Source: an uncultured Eubacteriales bacterium (GTDB taxonomy: Bacteria; Bacillota; Clostridia; Oscillospirales; QAKW01). From it: a stretch of DNA of 6,930 bases. The notes beneath the pieces are model-generated. The model was not told the origin of the DNA. It searched no databases and saw only the letters and a program-made list of their open reading frames with translations. The stretch spans positions 1 to 6,930 of the forward strand of contig CAKRPM010000068.1 of the NCBI GenBank assembly GCA_934378025.1, in the 5' to 3' direction. The translations under genes were made by a program, and so were the position numbers. Below, piece after piece: positions 1 to 6,499 of this stretch (its first letter is position 1; every line of letters begins with the position of its first letter).

Positions 1-2
1 GG

Positions 3-194
3 CCGGGCGAGCTGGCCCGCTTCGCCCGGCAGCGCGGCATACCGCTTCTCGAGGTGCCGGAGGTCAACGCGCCCGCCTTCCGCGATGCGTTGCGCCGGGC
101 CCGCGCCGACCTGTGGCCGGCCATCGAAACAGGCAAGCTCAGCCTGCCGATCGACCGCACCTTCCCGTTGTCGCAGGCGGCCGAGGCGCTTGCC
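3..194 (+). other. C-terminal fragment resembling an MDR zinc-binding dehydrogenase/quinone oxidoreductase, joined in frame to uvrC
   Basis: The first 64 codons of the open frame do not match UvrC. They end in LWPAIETGKLSLPIDRTFPL followed by SQAAEALA, which is the pattern of the C-terminal part of medium-chain dehydrogenase/reductase proteins of the NADPH:quinone reductase type (usual form: WP-x-E-x-G-x-L, then DRTFPL-x-x-A-A-x-A). The family normally continues with a Met/Arg-rich stretch and a GKIVL strand; here it switches to the UvrC UVR motif (FERAAALRDR) at base 195. By hand count GC is about 78% over 1-120, about 66% over 121-240 and 55% over 301-360. The Cys cluster that UvrC carries some 50 residues before its UVR motif is absent; these codons contain no Cys. 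The family call is from remembered patterns, not an alignment. An assembly chimera is the likeliest explanation; a real recombination or fusion is the alternative. Confidence 0.6.
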
Positions 195-1334
195 TTTGAG
201 CGTGCGGCGGCGCTGCGCGATCGTATTGCCAGTATCCGACGGTTGGGCGAGGTGCAGACGATGGTGCTGTCCCCCGATGTGGACGCGGATATTTTCGGCA
301 TGAACACGCTGGAGGAAAAACAGTGTCTGTCCGTGATTACGGTGCGGGACGGGCGATTGTGCCGACAGGATCGATTTTTTTTGGGCGAAAACGGTGAGAC
401 GGACGAGCTGAGCGCCTTTTTACAGCAATATTATGACGAGGATATTCCGCCGCGCATTGTTTGCGAGCATGCGCCCGAGACGGCGCTGCAGGCGTTTCTT
501 TCCGAAAAGCGGGGCGCAAAGGTGGAATTTGTCTGCCCCAAGCGCGGCGCCATGAAAGCGCTGCTGGATATGGCGCGCAAAAATGCGCTGGAGGGGCTGG
601 AAATGCGCCGATCATTAAAAGACAAGGCGCATCGGACGGCGGTCTCTCTGGCGGAGTTTTTGGGGCTGGCCGAGCCGCCGCGGCGCATTGAAATGTACGA
701 CATTTCCAATTTCGGAACGGACGCGATGGTGGGCGGCATGATTGTATGGGAAAACGGGGCGCTGAAAAAAAGTCAGTACCGTCGCTTTGCCGTGCAAAAT
801 CCTGGCATTGACGATTATGCCGCGACCCGGGAGGTGTTGTCCCGAAGACTGGCGGATTATAGGGCGGGCAAAAAAGGCTTTGAAACGCCGCCCGATATCA
901 TTCTAACGGACGGCGGCCGCGGGCATATATCCGCCGTGGCCGATCTGATTGAAAAGGCGCTGCCCGATTGCAAGCTGTACGGTCTGGTCAAGGACGCGCG
1001 GCATCGCACGCATGCGCTGGTATTGCCCGACGGATCGCAGCTGGGGCTGGCGGCCTCACCGCGGTGGTTTTCCTTTTTCACCATGCTGCAGGATGAGGTG
1101 CATCGATATGCCATCACCACCATGCACCGCAAAAAAAGCCGAGAGATGACCCGATCGGAATTGCTGAAAATCCCGGGTGTGGGGCAAAAGCGGCTGGACA
1201 TCTTATTTGCCCATTTTAAAACCATGGCGGCCATCCGTGCGGCGGATCGGGAGGCGCTGGCGGCGGTGCCGGGATTGCCCGAAAATGCGGCTGCGGCGAT
1301 TTTTGAGTATTTTCATGGGGGAGAGCAGGCATGA
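3..1334 (+). CDS. uvrC: UvrABC system protein C, 3' part only (chimeric 5' end)
   Basis: UvrC is the endonuclease of nucleotide excision repair: it joins the UvrB-DNA complex and cuts on both sides of the lesion. The frame is open from the left edge (codons in phase with base 3). From base 195 it follows UvrC: the UVR motif FERAAALRDRI that contacts UvrB, then the RNase H-like C-terminal nuclease domain. The catalytic Asp-Asp-His residues are visible as Asp in MYDISNFGTD (codon at 699), Asp in LTDGGRGH (909) and His in DEVHRYAI (1101). A tandem helix-hairpin-helix tail follows (LLKIPGVGQKRL, then AVPGLPENAAAAIFEYF). The N-terminal GIY-YIG nuclease domain and Cys-rich linker are missing, and the 64 codons before the UVR motif look like a different protein, so the GTG at 54 should not be taken as a start. 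UvrC identity from base 195 onward is very secure. The stop overlaps the rsmD start as ATGA, which suggests translational coupling. Confidence 0.93.
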   Translation, partial: PGELARFARQRGIPLLEVPEVNAPAFRDALRRARADLWPAIETGKLSLPIDRTFPLSQAAEALAFERAAALRDRIASIRRLGEVQTMVLSPDVDADIFGMNTLEEKQCLSVITVRDGRLCRQDRFFLGENGETDELSAFLQQYYDEDIPPRIVCEHAPETALQAFLSEKRGAKVEFVCPKRGAMKALLDMARKNALEGLEMRRSLKDKAHRTAVSLAEFLGLAEPPRRIEMYDISNFGTDAMVGGMIVWENGALKKSQYRRFAVQNPGIDDYAATREVLSRRLADYRAGKKGFETPPDIILTDGGRGHISAVADLIEKALPDCKLYGLVKDARHRTHALVLPDGSQLGLAASPRWFSFFTMLQDEVHRYAITTMHRKKSREMTRSELLKIPGVGQKRLDILFAHFKTMAAIRAADREALAAVPGLPENAAAAIFEYFHGGEQA

Positions 1335-1882
1335 GAATTATTTCCGGTATACGGCGGGGAAAAAAGCTTGTTGCGCCCGCCGGGCTTGAAACGCGCCCGA
1401 CGTTGGATCGCGTTAAGCAAATTATTTTTGACAGTATTCAGTTTGAAATCGCGGACAAAAGGGCGCTGGATTTATTTTGCGGCAGCGGTCAGCTGGGGCT
1501 GGAGGCGCTGTCCCGCGGGGCGGCGTTTTGCGTGTTTAACGACGCCTCCGAAAAGGCGCTTGCCGTGGCAAGGCAAAATATTCTTGCCTGCGGATTTGAA
1601 AAAAATGCGCGCCTGACTTGCAATTTCTATGAGAACTGTGTTACAATATTAAAAAGTATGCCGAAAACGCAGCTGGTTTTTTTGGATCCGCCCTATCATA
1701 CGGGGCTGCTTGCGGGGGCGATTTCGGCGCTTTTGTCGGCGGACGTTTTGGCGCCCGGCGCCATTTTGGTGTGCGAACACGGCAGTGATGAAACCGTGGC
1801 GGTACCCGAGGGCTTTTTCGTGCGGAAAAGCAAAAAATGCGGTGAGGTTTCGCTGACCGTTTTACAAGAGAAAACCGCGTAA
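1331..1882 (+). CDS. rsmD: 16S rRNA (guanine(966)-N(2))-methyltransferase RsmD
   Basis: RsmD uses S-adenosylmethionine to methylate N2 of G966 in the 30S head during ribosome assembly. All family hallmarks are present in 183 residues, the normal length: the N-terminal signature RIISG-x-RRGKKL followed by TRPTLDRVKQIIFDS (residues 2-35), SAM-binding motif I LDLFCGSGQLGLEALSRGA (46-64), an acidic Asp after the next strand (FNDAS, 69-73), and the catalytic motif IV DPPY (119-122). The C-terminus ends with the expected beta-strand region (ILVCEH, then KKCGEVSLTVL). The ATG at 1331 is preceded by a GGGGGAG ribosome binding site at 1317-1323 and overlaps the uvrC stop by four bases, so the two are probably co-translated. 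It is followed by a 108-base gap and coaD; an rsmD-coaD pair is a common arrangement in Firmicutes. Nothing looks damaged. Confidence 0.96.
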   Translation: MRIISGIRRGKKLVAPAGLETRPTLDRVKQIIFDSIQFEIADKRALDLFCGSGQLGLEALSRGAAFCVFNDASEKALAVARQNILACGFEKNARLTCNFYENCVTILKSMPKTQLVFLDPPYHTGLLAGAISALLSADVLAPGAILVCEHGSDETVAVPEGFFVRKSKKCGEVSLTVLQEKTA

Positions 1883-1990
1883 TATGCGGCGGGTGTCCTG
1901 CTTTTTTTAGGTGCGTCCGTCAAAAAAACGACGCATTTGAATCGGCGGGCGGTACGGTCCGCTTTTTGCGGCGGAATGGAGTTTTTTGAT

Positions 1991-2479
1991 ATGATAACTG
2001 CAATTTGTCCCGGCTCTTTTGATCCGATCACCCTGGGGCATTTGGATATTATTCGCAGAGCGGCGGATATGTTTGATCGTGTGATTGTGGCGGTGCTGTG
2101 CAATTCCAAAAAGACGCCGGCGTTCACCGTGGAAGAGCGCATGGAGATGATCCGCAAAGCAACGGCGGACATTCCAAACGTTCGCATCGGTACGTTTGAC
2201 GGGCTGGTGGCCGACTATGCGCGGCAGCAGGGCGCGACGGTACTGGTGAAAGGACTGCGCGCGGTGACGGATTTTGAATACGAATTTCAGATGGCGCTGG
2301 CCAATCGGAAACTGAATCCCGCGCTCGAAACGGTATTTATTACGACGAGAGCGGAAAATATGTATCTGGCAAGCAGCCTGGTCAAGGAAATTGCGCGCGG
2401 CGGCGGCAGCATTGAGGATTTTGTGCCTTCGGTTGTGCGTGGGGAAATAGAAAAAAGACTTTGTAAAGGGGAAAAATAA
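1991..2479 (+). CDS. coaD: Phosphopantetheine adenylyltransferase
   Basis: CoaD transfers AMP from ATP to 4'-phosphopantetheine, giving dephospho-CoA, the penultimate step of coenzyme A synthesis in the cytoplasm. The 162-residue product has the family length and motifs: N-terminal AICPGSFDPITLGHLDII with the T-x-G-H nucleotidyltransferase motif (T14-H17), VKGLRAVTDFEYE with the substrate-binding Lys88 and Arg90, the strand ETVFITTR, and LASSLVKE (126-133), equivalent to the usual ISSSLVKE ATP-binding segment. I chose the ATG at 1991 because the protein then begins at the conserved first strand and a GGAG lies nine bases upstream (1978-1981). A TTG at 1937 would add 18 residues unlike the family. 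The gap after rsmD has a short imperfect hairpin (about 1911-1932) but no U-tract, so transcription probably continues from rsmD. The stop is one base before the next start. Confidence 0.97.
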   Translation: MITAICPGSFDPITLGHLDIIRRAADMFDRVIVAVLCNSKKTPAFTVEERMEMIRKATADIPNVRIGTFDGLVADYARQQGATVLVKGLRAVTDFEYEFQMALANRKLNPALETVFITTRAENMYLASSLVKEIARGGGSIEDFVPSVVRGEIEKRLCKGEK

Positions 2480-2480
2480 C

Positions 2481-2969
2481 ATGAACTTTGAAGAGATCAT
2501 CAACGCAATGGAAGATTTGGTGGAAAATTCGTGGTCGCTGCCCTTGTCCGGCGGCAAAAGCGTCGTGGACGCTTCGCAGATCTTGGAGTTTATCGAGGAT
2601 ATTCGTATCGCCTTTCCGGAGGAAATTAAGCGTTCGCGGCAGATTATCGCTCAGCGTGACGACATTATTTCCCGCGCGAAAAATGAAGCGCAAAGCATTA
2701 TTACCGCAGCGGGCGCTCAGGCGCAGAAAATGGTCAGCGGGCAGGAGGTTTATCGCCTGGCGCAGCAAAAAGCCCGTGAGATTATGACCACGGCGCAAAA
2801 TTCCGCCAAGGATATGCGCGCTTCGGCCGTGCGTTACTGCGACGGGATTTTGGAGCAGACGGAAAAAACGCTTTCGGACGTGGAAAACGCCATGGCCGAC
2901 AATTTGCGCGGTTCGCTCTCCGCGGTCAAAGAAACACGCGGCAATTTGCGCCATCCCCAACAGGGATAA
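2481..2969 (+). CDS. Small coiled-coil protein of unknown function, downstream of coaD
   Basis: This is a 162-residue, highly charged, mostly helical protein with no signal peptide or membrane segment. The start (MNFEEIINAMEDLVENSW) is followed by a short Gly/Ser stretch (SGGKSVVDASQ, about 23-33) and a long Ala/Gln/Lys/Glu-rich helix from about 34 to 150 that reads like a coiled coil (IEDIRIAFPEEIKRSRQIIA, later AQQKAREIMTTAQNSAKDMR). The look is that of clostridial proteins annotated loosely as ATPase, DivIVA-like or V-ATPase subunit E/H-like, but I see no nucleotide-binding motif, and the ATPase label would rest only on similarity to stalk-type coiled coils. The ATG lies one base after the coaD stop, with AAAGGGG inside the coaD end (2465-2471) as ribosome binding site, so translation is probably coupled to coaD. 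It is the last gene before a strong terminator. A structural or envelope/division-associated role is only a guess. Confidence 0.85.
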   Translation: MNFEEIINAMEDLVENSWSLPLSGGKSVVDASQILEFIEDIRIAFPEEIKRSRQIIAQRDDIISRAKNEAQSIITAAGAQAQKMVSGQEVYRLAQQKAREIMTTAQNSAKDMRASAVRYCDGILEQTEKTLSDVENAMADNLRGSLSAVKETRGNLRHPQQG

Positions 2970-2999
2970 CGGCACGCGGCTTTTCCGAAAATAAAAATT

Positions 3000-3028
3000 A
3001 AATGCCCATGCAATCGCATGGGCATTTT
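3000..3028 (+). terminator. Rho-independent terminator of the uvrC-rsmD-coaD operon
   Basis: A perfect 12-bp stem (3000-3011 with 3016-3027) closes a 4-base loop, AATC, and the 3' arm runs into TTTT. It sits 31 bases after the stop of the last + strand gene. The A-rich stretch before the 5' arm could give a weaker U-tail in the minus direction, but no minus-strand gene ends here. Confidence 0.88.
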
Positions 3029-3148
3029 CAGACTGTCGAAAAAGTCGGTCAACCGCAAGCAAAGAAACCATGAGTCTATTTTTAAGCGGGAAAATTAAAG
3101 AGTATTTTTTGCTTTATAGTTTTTCTTAAAAACAAAAAGCGGCATTAG

Positions 3149-3184
3149 AAAGCGCCCGAAATCATCGAGATTTCGGGCGCTTTT
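3149..3184. terminator. Second strong stem-loop, probable terminator
   Basis: A perfect 15-bp stem (AAAGCGCCCGAAATC with its complement) encloses a 5-base loop ATCGA, and the 3' arm ends in TTTT followed by a T-rich stretch. It can act on the + strand as a backup terminator. The A-run upstream (3135-3138) is separated from the stem, so minus-strand function is less clear. No gene lies between this and the terminator at 3000, so it may belong to a small transcript or simply back up the first. Confidence 0.7.
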
Positions 3185-3191
3185 GCTTGCT

Positions 3192-3250
3192 TTCACCGAA
3201 CATGGACTCTTCCCGTTTTCACATACGCCGACAAGTCCATGTTCGGCGAA
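3192..3250. repeat. Long inverted repeat with 17-bp arms and 25-base spacer
   Basis: The arms TTCACCGAACATGGACT (3192-3208) and AGTCCATGTTCGGCGAA (3234-3250) are complementary with a single mismatch (A3195 against C3247); the inner 13 bp are perfect. The spacer is 25 bases. It is too open for a classical terminator, although a T-rich stretch follows on the + strand from 3251. It could be a structured RNA element, a protein-binding palindrome or the end of a small mobile repeat. Confidence 0.75.
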
Positions 3251-3298
3251 TTTACCTTCCTTTTTCGAAGTCTGCCGGTGTGCCGTTTTTATGGGAAG

Positions 3299-3406
3299 CG
3301 ACTGTGCGTTGGAAGCAACGGCAATCGTGTGCATGGGGCGAAGAATGTGAGCAGCAACTGCGACGGACTGAGCGGAGAGCGTGTGTGCGACAACTGCGAT
3401 CGACTG
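3299..3406. repeat. Degenerate tandem repeat, 36-bp period
   Basis: Two adjacent 36-base units (3335-3370 and 3371-3406) agree at 24 of 36 positions by hand count, sharing CAACTGCGA, a GTG-rich part and a terminal GACTG. A more diverged third unit (3299-3334) keeps GCAACGGCAATCG opposite CAACTGCGATCG but with a 3-base shift. Read on the minus strand in one frame the units give related 12-residue peptides with an IAV/VAV core and a following His, but that frame opens with TTG and runs on through terminators, so I do not call it a gene. Confidence 0.5.
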
Positions 3407-3452
3407 CGGCGGAACGGCAGTGCATGAAGTTTTTAAAGAGCGGGGCAAAAAG

Positions 3453-3498
3453 AAAGTCCGCCTGCGGCAGCTTTCGCTGCCACGGGCGAACTTTTTTT
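3453..3498. terminator. Imperfect 19-bp hairpin flanked by T- and A-runs
   Basis: The arms 3453-3471 and 3476-3494 pair over 19 positions with a TTTC loop. Three positions are non-Watson-Crick: on the + strand one wobble and two C-A mismatches, on the minus strand two wobbles and one mismatch, so a minus-strand RNA folds slightly better. On the + strand it ends in a run of seven T (3492-3498); on the minus strand the 3' side reads CTTTCTTTTTG. It can therefore be a terminator in both directions. Confidence 0.6.
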
Positions 3499-3503
3499 AT
3501 TTG

Positions 3504-3528
3504 ACGGCGGGCGTGCCGTTATTTTTTT
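3504..3528 (+). terminator. Weak terminator-like hairpin
   Basis: A 5-bp stem ACGGC/GCCGT with a 6-base loop is followed by TATTTTTTT (3520-3528). The stem is short, but the U-tract is good. No + strand gene directly upstream needs it, so its function is doubtful. Confidence 0.35.
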
Positions 3529-3577
3529 GGCCGCGGAAACGTGCGGCGCGGTAAAGCACCCTCCGGCGGGCGGTTTG

Positions 3578-3630
3578 AAAAAACAGCCCCGCGCGCCATG
3601 AAAGCGGCTTTGTGAGCGGAAAACGCGCGG
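3578..3630 (-). terminator. Candidate terminator of the ABC transporter gene
   Basis: On the minus strand, downstream of the stop codon at 3695, the 7-bp arms CCGCGCG and CGCGCGG (3624-3630 and 3589-3595) pair across a 28-base loop. A second possible pairing of AGCC with GGCT (3606-3609 with 3585-3588) ends one base before a run of six U (3583-3578). The stem is split between two alternatives, so this is a moderate call. It is the only hairpin plus U-tract of reasonable quality within 120 bases of the gene end. Confidence 0.4.
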
Positions 3631-3694
3631 CGCCTTTAAAAAAAGGCGGGCGCAGCCTGATAAAGCGCGGGCTTTCGCGGCGGATGAAAAAAGA

Positions 3695-6376
3695 TTATTC
3701 GGTGCGCAGCGCGATCACGGGGTCTTTTTTAGCGGCTTTTTTGGCGGGAATCAGGCCGCCGAGCAGCGTGATCAAAACGCTGATGAGAATGAGAATTGCC
3801 GCGGCGGTCAGCGGCAGGGCGGCACGGATGTTATCCAGCTCGGTCAGCCGACGAATCAGCGCATTGATCGGCCACAGCAGCAGCTCGGATACGCCCACGC
3901 CCAGCACACCGGCGCACAGGCCGATGATCACCGTTTCGGCATTAAATACCTGCGAAATGTTGCTCTTGGACGCGCCGATGGCACGCAGAATACCGATCTC
4001 CTTGGTGCGCTCCAAAACCGAGATATGCGTGATAATGCCGATCATGATGCAGGAAACAATCAGCGACACGCCCACAAAGGCGATTAAAACGTAGGATACG
4101 ACGTTGACCATGGAGGTGACCGAATCGGTCAGCAGCGCCACATAATCATTGTAGGTGATGCGCTCGTCATCTTTCACACGGTCGTTATAGCGTTCGATGC
4201 AGTCGGACAGCGCCTCCTTGTCCTCAAAGCTGTCGGTATAGATATTGATGGAGGCGGGGGCGTCGTAGCTGACCAGGCCGAACGATTTTAAATTGTCCTC
4301 GTAGCTTGCGCCGGCCAGTTGATTTTCGTAGACGGCCAGCAGCACCTTTTTGTCCGGATCGGCGGACAGCCATTGATCCAGCAGCGCGGCTTTGGTCGCC
4401 TCGTCCGCCGGGGAGGCAGGCGACACCATGTCAAACAGCGCCGCTTTTTCGGAAATGCCCATGCCTTTGATAAATGCCTTGGCGTCGGCAAGCTTTTGCG
4501 CCTCATCGGCGGCCGAAAAGGCCGTGCCGGTCAAAATATTTTTGTCGGGCGAGGCGGTCTGCGCTTTGACCACATCGCTGTTTTGCGTATACTCGATGAT
4601 ATAATCGGAAAAGGCCTTGGTGTAGGCCACGGCGGTGGTCAGCGGGCGCGTTTTGGCGTCCGAATTCAGGCGGATGATGCCGCTGATTTTCAGTTTCAGC
4701 GCGTTTTTCAGCAACGCCTGCTGCGTGGGGGAGTTTTCTCCCACGGCACTGTAGCGGCCGTCGGAAGTCTTTTGATAGCTGTCGCAGGCGGGCAAAATAT
4801 CAAACGTTTTTTCACAAACCTCTTGGTAGTCCAGGTGAACCTCGGGCGTTTTGCCCTCGTCGATTTGATCGGCCAGCGAGCGGTAATCGTCGGCGGTGAT
4901 CAGCCCCAGCTGATACATAACGGCCGCGTCCAGCGCGTTGTTTTCATTGAGTACCAGCACCGCCTCGTCGTAGGCCTTGGGCCATGCGCCGTATACCAAG
5001 GTATAACGATCGGTGATGACCTTGCTGACATTTCCGTTTTGATCCTCGGTCAACAGACTGAAATCGGCGGGTCCCTCCGAGGAAAAGCCCATCAGCGACA
5101 TATTGTTTTGCTGGGTTTGCTGCATTTGTTGAAATTCCGAGTCGCCGGTCAGATCGGCGGCGTCGGCGTCGGTATCGACACTTTTGCCGTCCGGATCGGT
5201 GGCGTAGGCCTTAAAGCGTAAATCGTAGGTATATACCACGCCGTTTTCGCCGATATAGGCGGCAATGTCGCTTTGAGGATCGTCCAGGTATTTTTTAAAG
5301 GCGGTCAAATCGTTTTCCGCCACACTGGTGCGGATGCTTTGCGCCGCTTCCAGACTGCGGCAGTCGGCGTACACGCCTGTGCGATCCTGCGCCACGGTTT
5401 GATCGGGGGCGGCGGCGCTCATCTCCTCCATCAGACTGCTCATATCAATGGTTTTGGCCTGAATGGTCAATGGGTAGGAGGACATGGTGTCCTTCTGCAC
5501 ATCGGTCATATATTGATTGACGCCCGCCGACAGTGCCAAAATCAGCGCAATGCCGATAATGCCGATGCTGCCCGCAAAAGAGGTCAGCAGCGTGCGTCCC
5601 TTTTTGGTGCGTAAATTGTTAAAAGACAGGGAAAGCGAGGTGAAAAATGACATTTTGGCCTTGCCGACGGCGGCTTTTTTGGGCGGCAGCGCCGGGGGCG
5701 TAAAGGGGGCGCTGTCATCGGTCACTTTGCCGTCGCGCAGGCGCACAATGCGGGTGGAATAGGCCTCGGCAAGCTCGGGATTATGCGTTACCATAATCAC
5801 CAGACGATCGCGCGCCACTTCGCGCAGCAGCTCCATGACCTGGATGCCCGTTTCGCTGTCCAGCGCGCCCGTCGGCTCATCCGCCAACAAAATATCGGGG
5901 TCGCCCACCAGGGCTCTGGCAATGGCCACCCGCTGCATTTGTCCGCCGGACATTTGCGCCGGTCGCTTATGCAGCTGATCGCCCAGCCCCACTTTCTCCA
6001 GCGCTTCCTTGGCTCTCTTGCGCCGCTCGGCACGTGAAATGCCGCCGATGGTCAGCGCCAGCTCCACATTGGCCAGCACCGATTGATGCGGAATTAAATT
6101 GTAGCTTTGAAAGACAAAGCCGATGGTATGATTTCGATAGGCGTCCCAGTCCCGATCCTTATAGTGCTTGGTGGACACGCCGCCGATGGTCAAATCGCCC
6201 TCGTCGTAGCGATCCAGCCCGCCGATGATGTTCAACAGCGTGGTTTTTCCGGAACCGCTGGGTCCTAAGATCGAAACAAATTCGTTATCTCTGAAATGAA
6301 GTGTAACATGATCCAGCGCCTTTTGCACCAGATCGCCTGTGCGATAGGTCTTGGAAATGTTCTCAAGCGTCAGCAT
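3695..6376 (-). CDS. Fused ABC exporter-type ATPase/FtsX-MacB permease with large extracytoplasmic domain
   Basis: This 893-residue membrane protein joins an ATPase of the MacB/LolD class to an FtsX/MacB-type permease. ATPase: Walker A GPSGSGKT (38-45), Q-loop Gln90 in FVFQSYNLIP, signature MSGGQ (142-146), Walker B ILLADE (162-167), D-loop ALDSETG and switch His198 in VTHNP. A Pro/Ala linker (about 222-242) leads to membrane segment 1 (about 262-284), an extracytoplasmic domain of about 470 residues (285-755), then segments at about 759-784, 815-837 and 855-876. The cytoplasmic loop ERTKEIGILRAIGAS (789-803) and the ending PAKKAAKKDPVIALRTE are typical FtsX/MacB features. E. coli MacB is about 650 residues, so the outer domain is roughly twice as large. 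Such systems dimerise and couple ATP hydrolysis to work on the outer face (antimicrobial peptide or macrolide export, lipid or peptide handling); the substrate cannot be read here. The ATG is preceded by AGGAGG at 6388-6383. No adaptor, kinase or regulator is adjacent. The frame is intact. Confidence 0.93.
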   Translation of the reverse strand: MLTLENISKTYRTGDLVQKALDHVTLHFRDNEFVSILGPSGSGKTTLLNIIGGLDRYDEGDLTIGGVSTKHYKDRDWDAYRNHTIGFVFQSYNLIPHQSVLANVELALTIGGISRAERRKRAKEALEKVGLGDQLHKRPAQMSGGQMQRVAIARALVGDPDILLADEPTGALDSETGIQVMELLREVARDRLVIMVTHNPELAEAYSTRIVRLRDGKVTDDSAPFTPPALPPKKAAVGKAKMSFFTSLSLSFNNLRTKKGRTLLTSFAGSIGIIGIALILALSAGVNQYMTDVQKDTMSSYPLTIQAKTIDMSSLMEEMSAAAPDQTVAQDRTGVYADCRSLEAAQSIRTSVAENDLTAFKKYLDDPQSDIAAYIGENGVVYTYDLRFKAYATDPDGKSVDTDADAADLTGDSEFQQMQQTQQNNMSLMGFSSEGPADFSLLTEDQNGNVSKVITDRYTLVYGAWPKAYDEAVLVLNENNALDAAVMYQLGLITADDYRSLADQIDEGKTPEVHLDYQEVCEKTFDILPACDSYQKTSDGRYSAVGENSPTQQALLKNALKLKISGIIRLNSDAKTRPLTTAVAYTKAFSDYIIEYTQNSDVVKAQTASPDKNILTGTAFSAADEAQKLADAKAFIKGMGISEKAALFDMVSPASPADEATKAALLDQWLSADPDKKVLLAVYENQLAGASYEDNLKSFGLVSYDAPASINIYTDSFEDKEALSDCIERYNDRVKDDERITYNDYVALLTDSVTSMVNVVSYVLIAFVGVSLIVSCIMIGIITHISVLERTKEIGILRAIGASKSNISQVFNAETVIIGLCAGVLGVGVSELLLWPINALIRRLTELDNIRAALPLTAAAILILISVLITLLGGLIPAKKAAKKDPVIALRTE

Positions 6377-6431
6377 AAACGGCCTCCTTTTAATTCCAAA
6401 ACTTAAAATAATTTGTCATCTTTTTTCGGTT

Positions 6432-6446
6432 GCCCGCATTGTGGGC
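6432..6446 (-). repeat. Short hairpin in the ABC gene 5' leader
   Basis: Six-base arms GCCCGC and GTGGGC flank ATT, with one G-T position. The flanks can add weaker T/A-run pairing (TTTTTT at 6421-6426 with AAAAA at 6452-6456). It lies between the proposed start sites and the ribosome binding site but does not cover the AGGAGG and has no U-tract after it, so I see no clear attenuator. Confidence 0.4.
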
Positions 6447-6488
6447 GAGAAAAAGGACAATCGGAATATAATAGCCACATTGCGGCTT

Positions 6489-6497
6489 ATTATACCA
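6489..6497 (-). promoter_or_regulatory. Extended -10 promoter candidate, proximal, for the ABC gene
   Basis: On the minus strand the sequence reads TGGTATAAT, a perfect TATAAT with the TG of an extended -10. There is no good -35 at 17 bases. A start near 6482 would give a leader of about 105 bases before the ATG at 6376. The perfect inverted repeat at 6500-6533 occupies the place of its -35 region. Confidence 0.6.
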
Positions 6498-6499
6498 TG

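Larger units (their letters stand above)
2970..3694. other. 725-base gene-poor region between convergent transcription units
   Basis: No reading frame here has both a plausible start and a recognisable protein. The stretch contains a terminator for the left operon (3000-3028), a second strong hairpin (3149-3184), a long inverted repeat (3192-3250), a degenerate 36-bp tandem repeat (3299-3406), a 19-bp imperfect hairpin flanked by T- and A-runs (3453-3498), and candidate terminators for the ABC gene on the minus strand. It is unusually long for the space between two convergent units, which normally need only one bidirectional terminator. It may be a decayed or non-coding repeat element. Confidence 0.7.

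Noticed and set aside
54..56. GTG at 54 as the start of uvrC
   Set aside because: The frame is open to the window edge and the residues after the GTG are not UvrC-like; UvrC proteins start several hundred residues before the UVR motif region seen here.
1937..1990. Upstream TTG start for coaD
   Set aside because: It adds 18 residues not found in CoaD proteins, while the ATG at 1991 has a good ribosome binding site and starts exactly at the conserved first strand.
1907..2557. 216-residue open frame on the - strand
   Set aside because: It is antisense to coaD and runs through the coaD and coiled-coil gene boundaries; the composition is shadow-like (His/Arg-rich).
3299..3406. CRISPR array
   Set aside because: The units are adjacent with no unique spacers, only about two-thirds identical, and no cas gene is near.
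3095..3448. 117-residue - strand frame with 12-residue repeats
   Set aside because: It has a TTG start, no ribosome binding site, and its 3' half is made of hairpin and inverted-repeat sequence. It is kept only as a note on the 36-bp repeat.
3187..3504. 105-residue + strand frame over the intergenic repeats
   Set aside because: It starts with TTG without a ribosome binding site, reads straight through the long inverted repeat, the tandem repeat and the hairpin, and is rich in Cys/Arg/Gln with no family resemblance.
3631..3672. U-tract and small stems as the ABC terminator just after the stop
   Set aside because: The CGCCTTT/AAAGGCG stem (3631-3648) is not followed by U residues on the minus strand, and the stem before the U-run is only about 4 bp. 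The element at 3578-3630 is somewhat better.
4319..5221. 300-residue open frame on the + strand inside the ABC gene
   Set aside because: It is antisense to the well-supported ABC exporter, has a repetitive Gly/Val/Arg composition typical of a shadow of a GC-rich gene, and has no recognisable domain or ribosome binding site.
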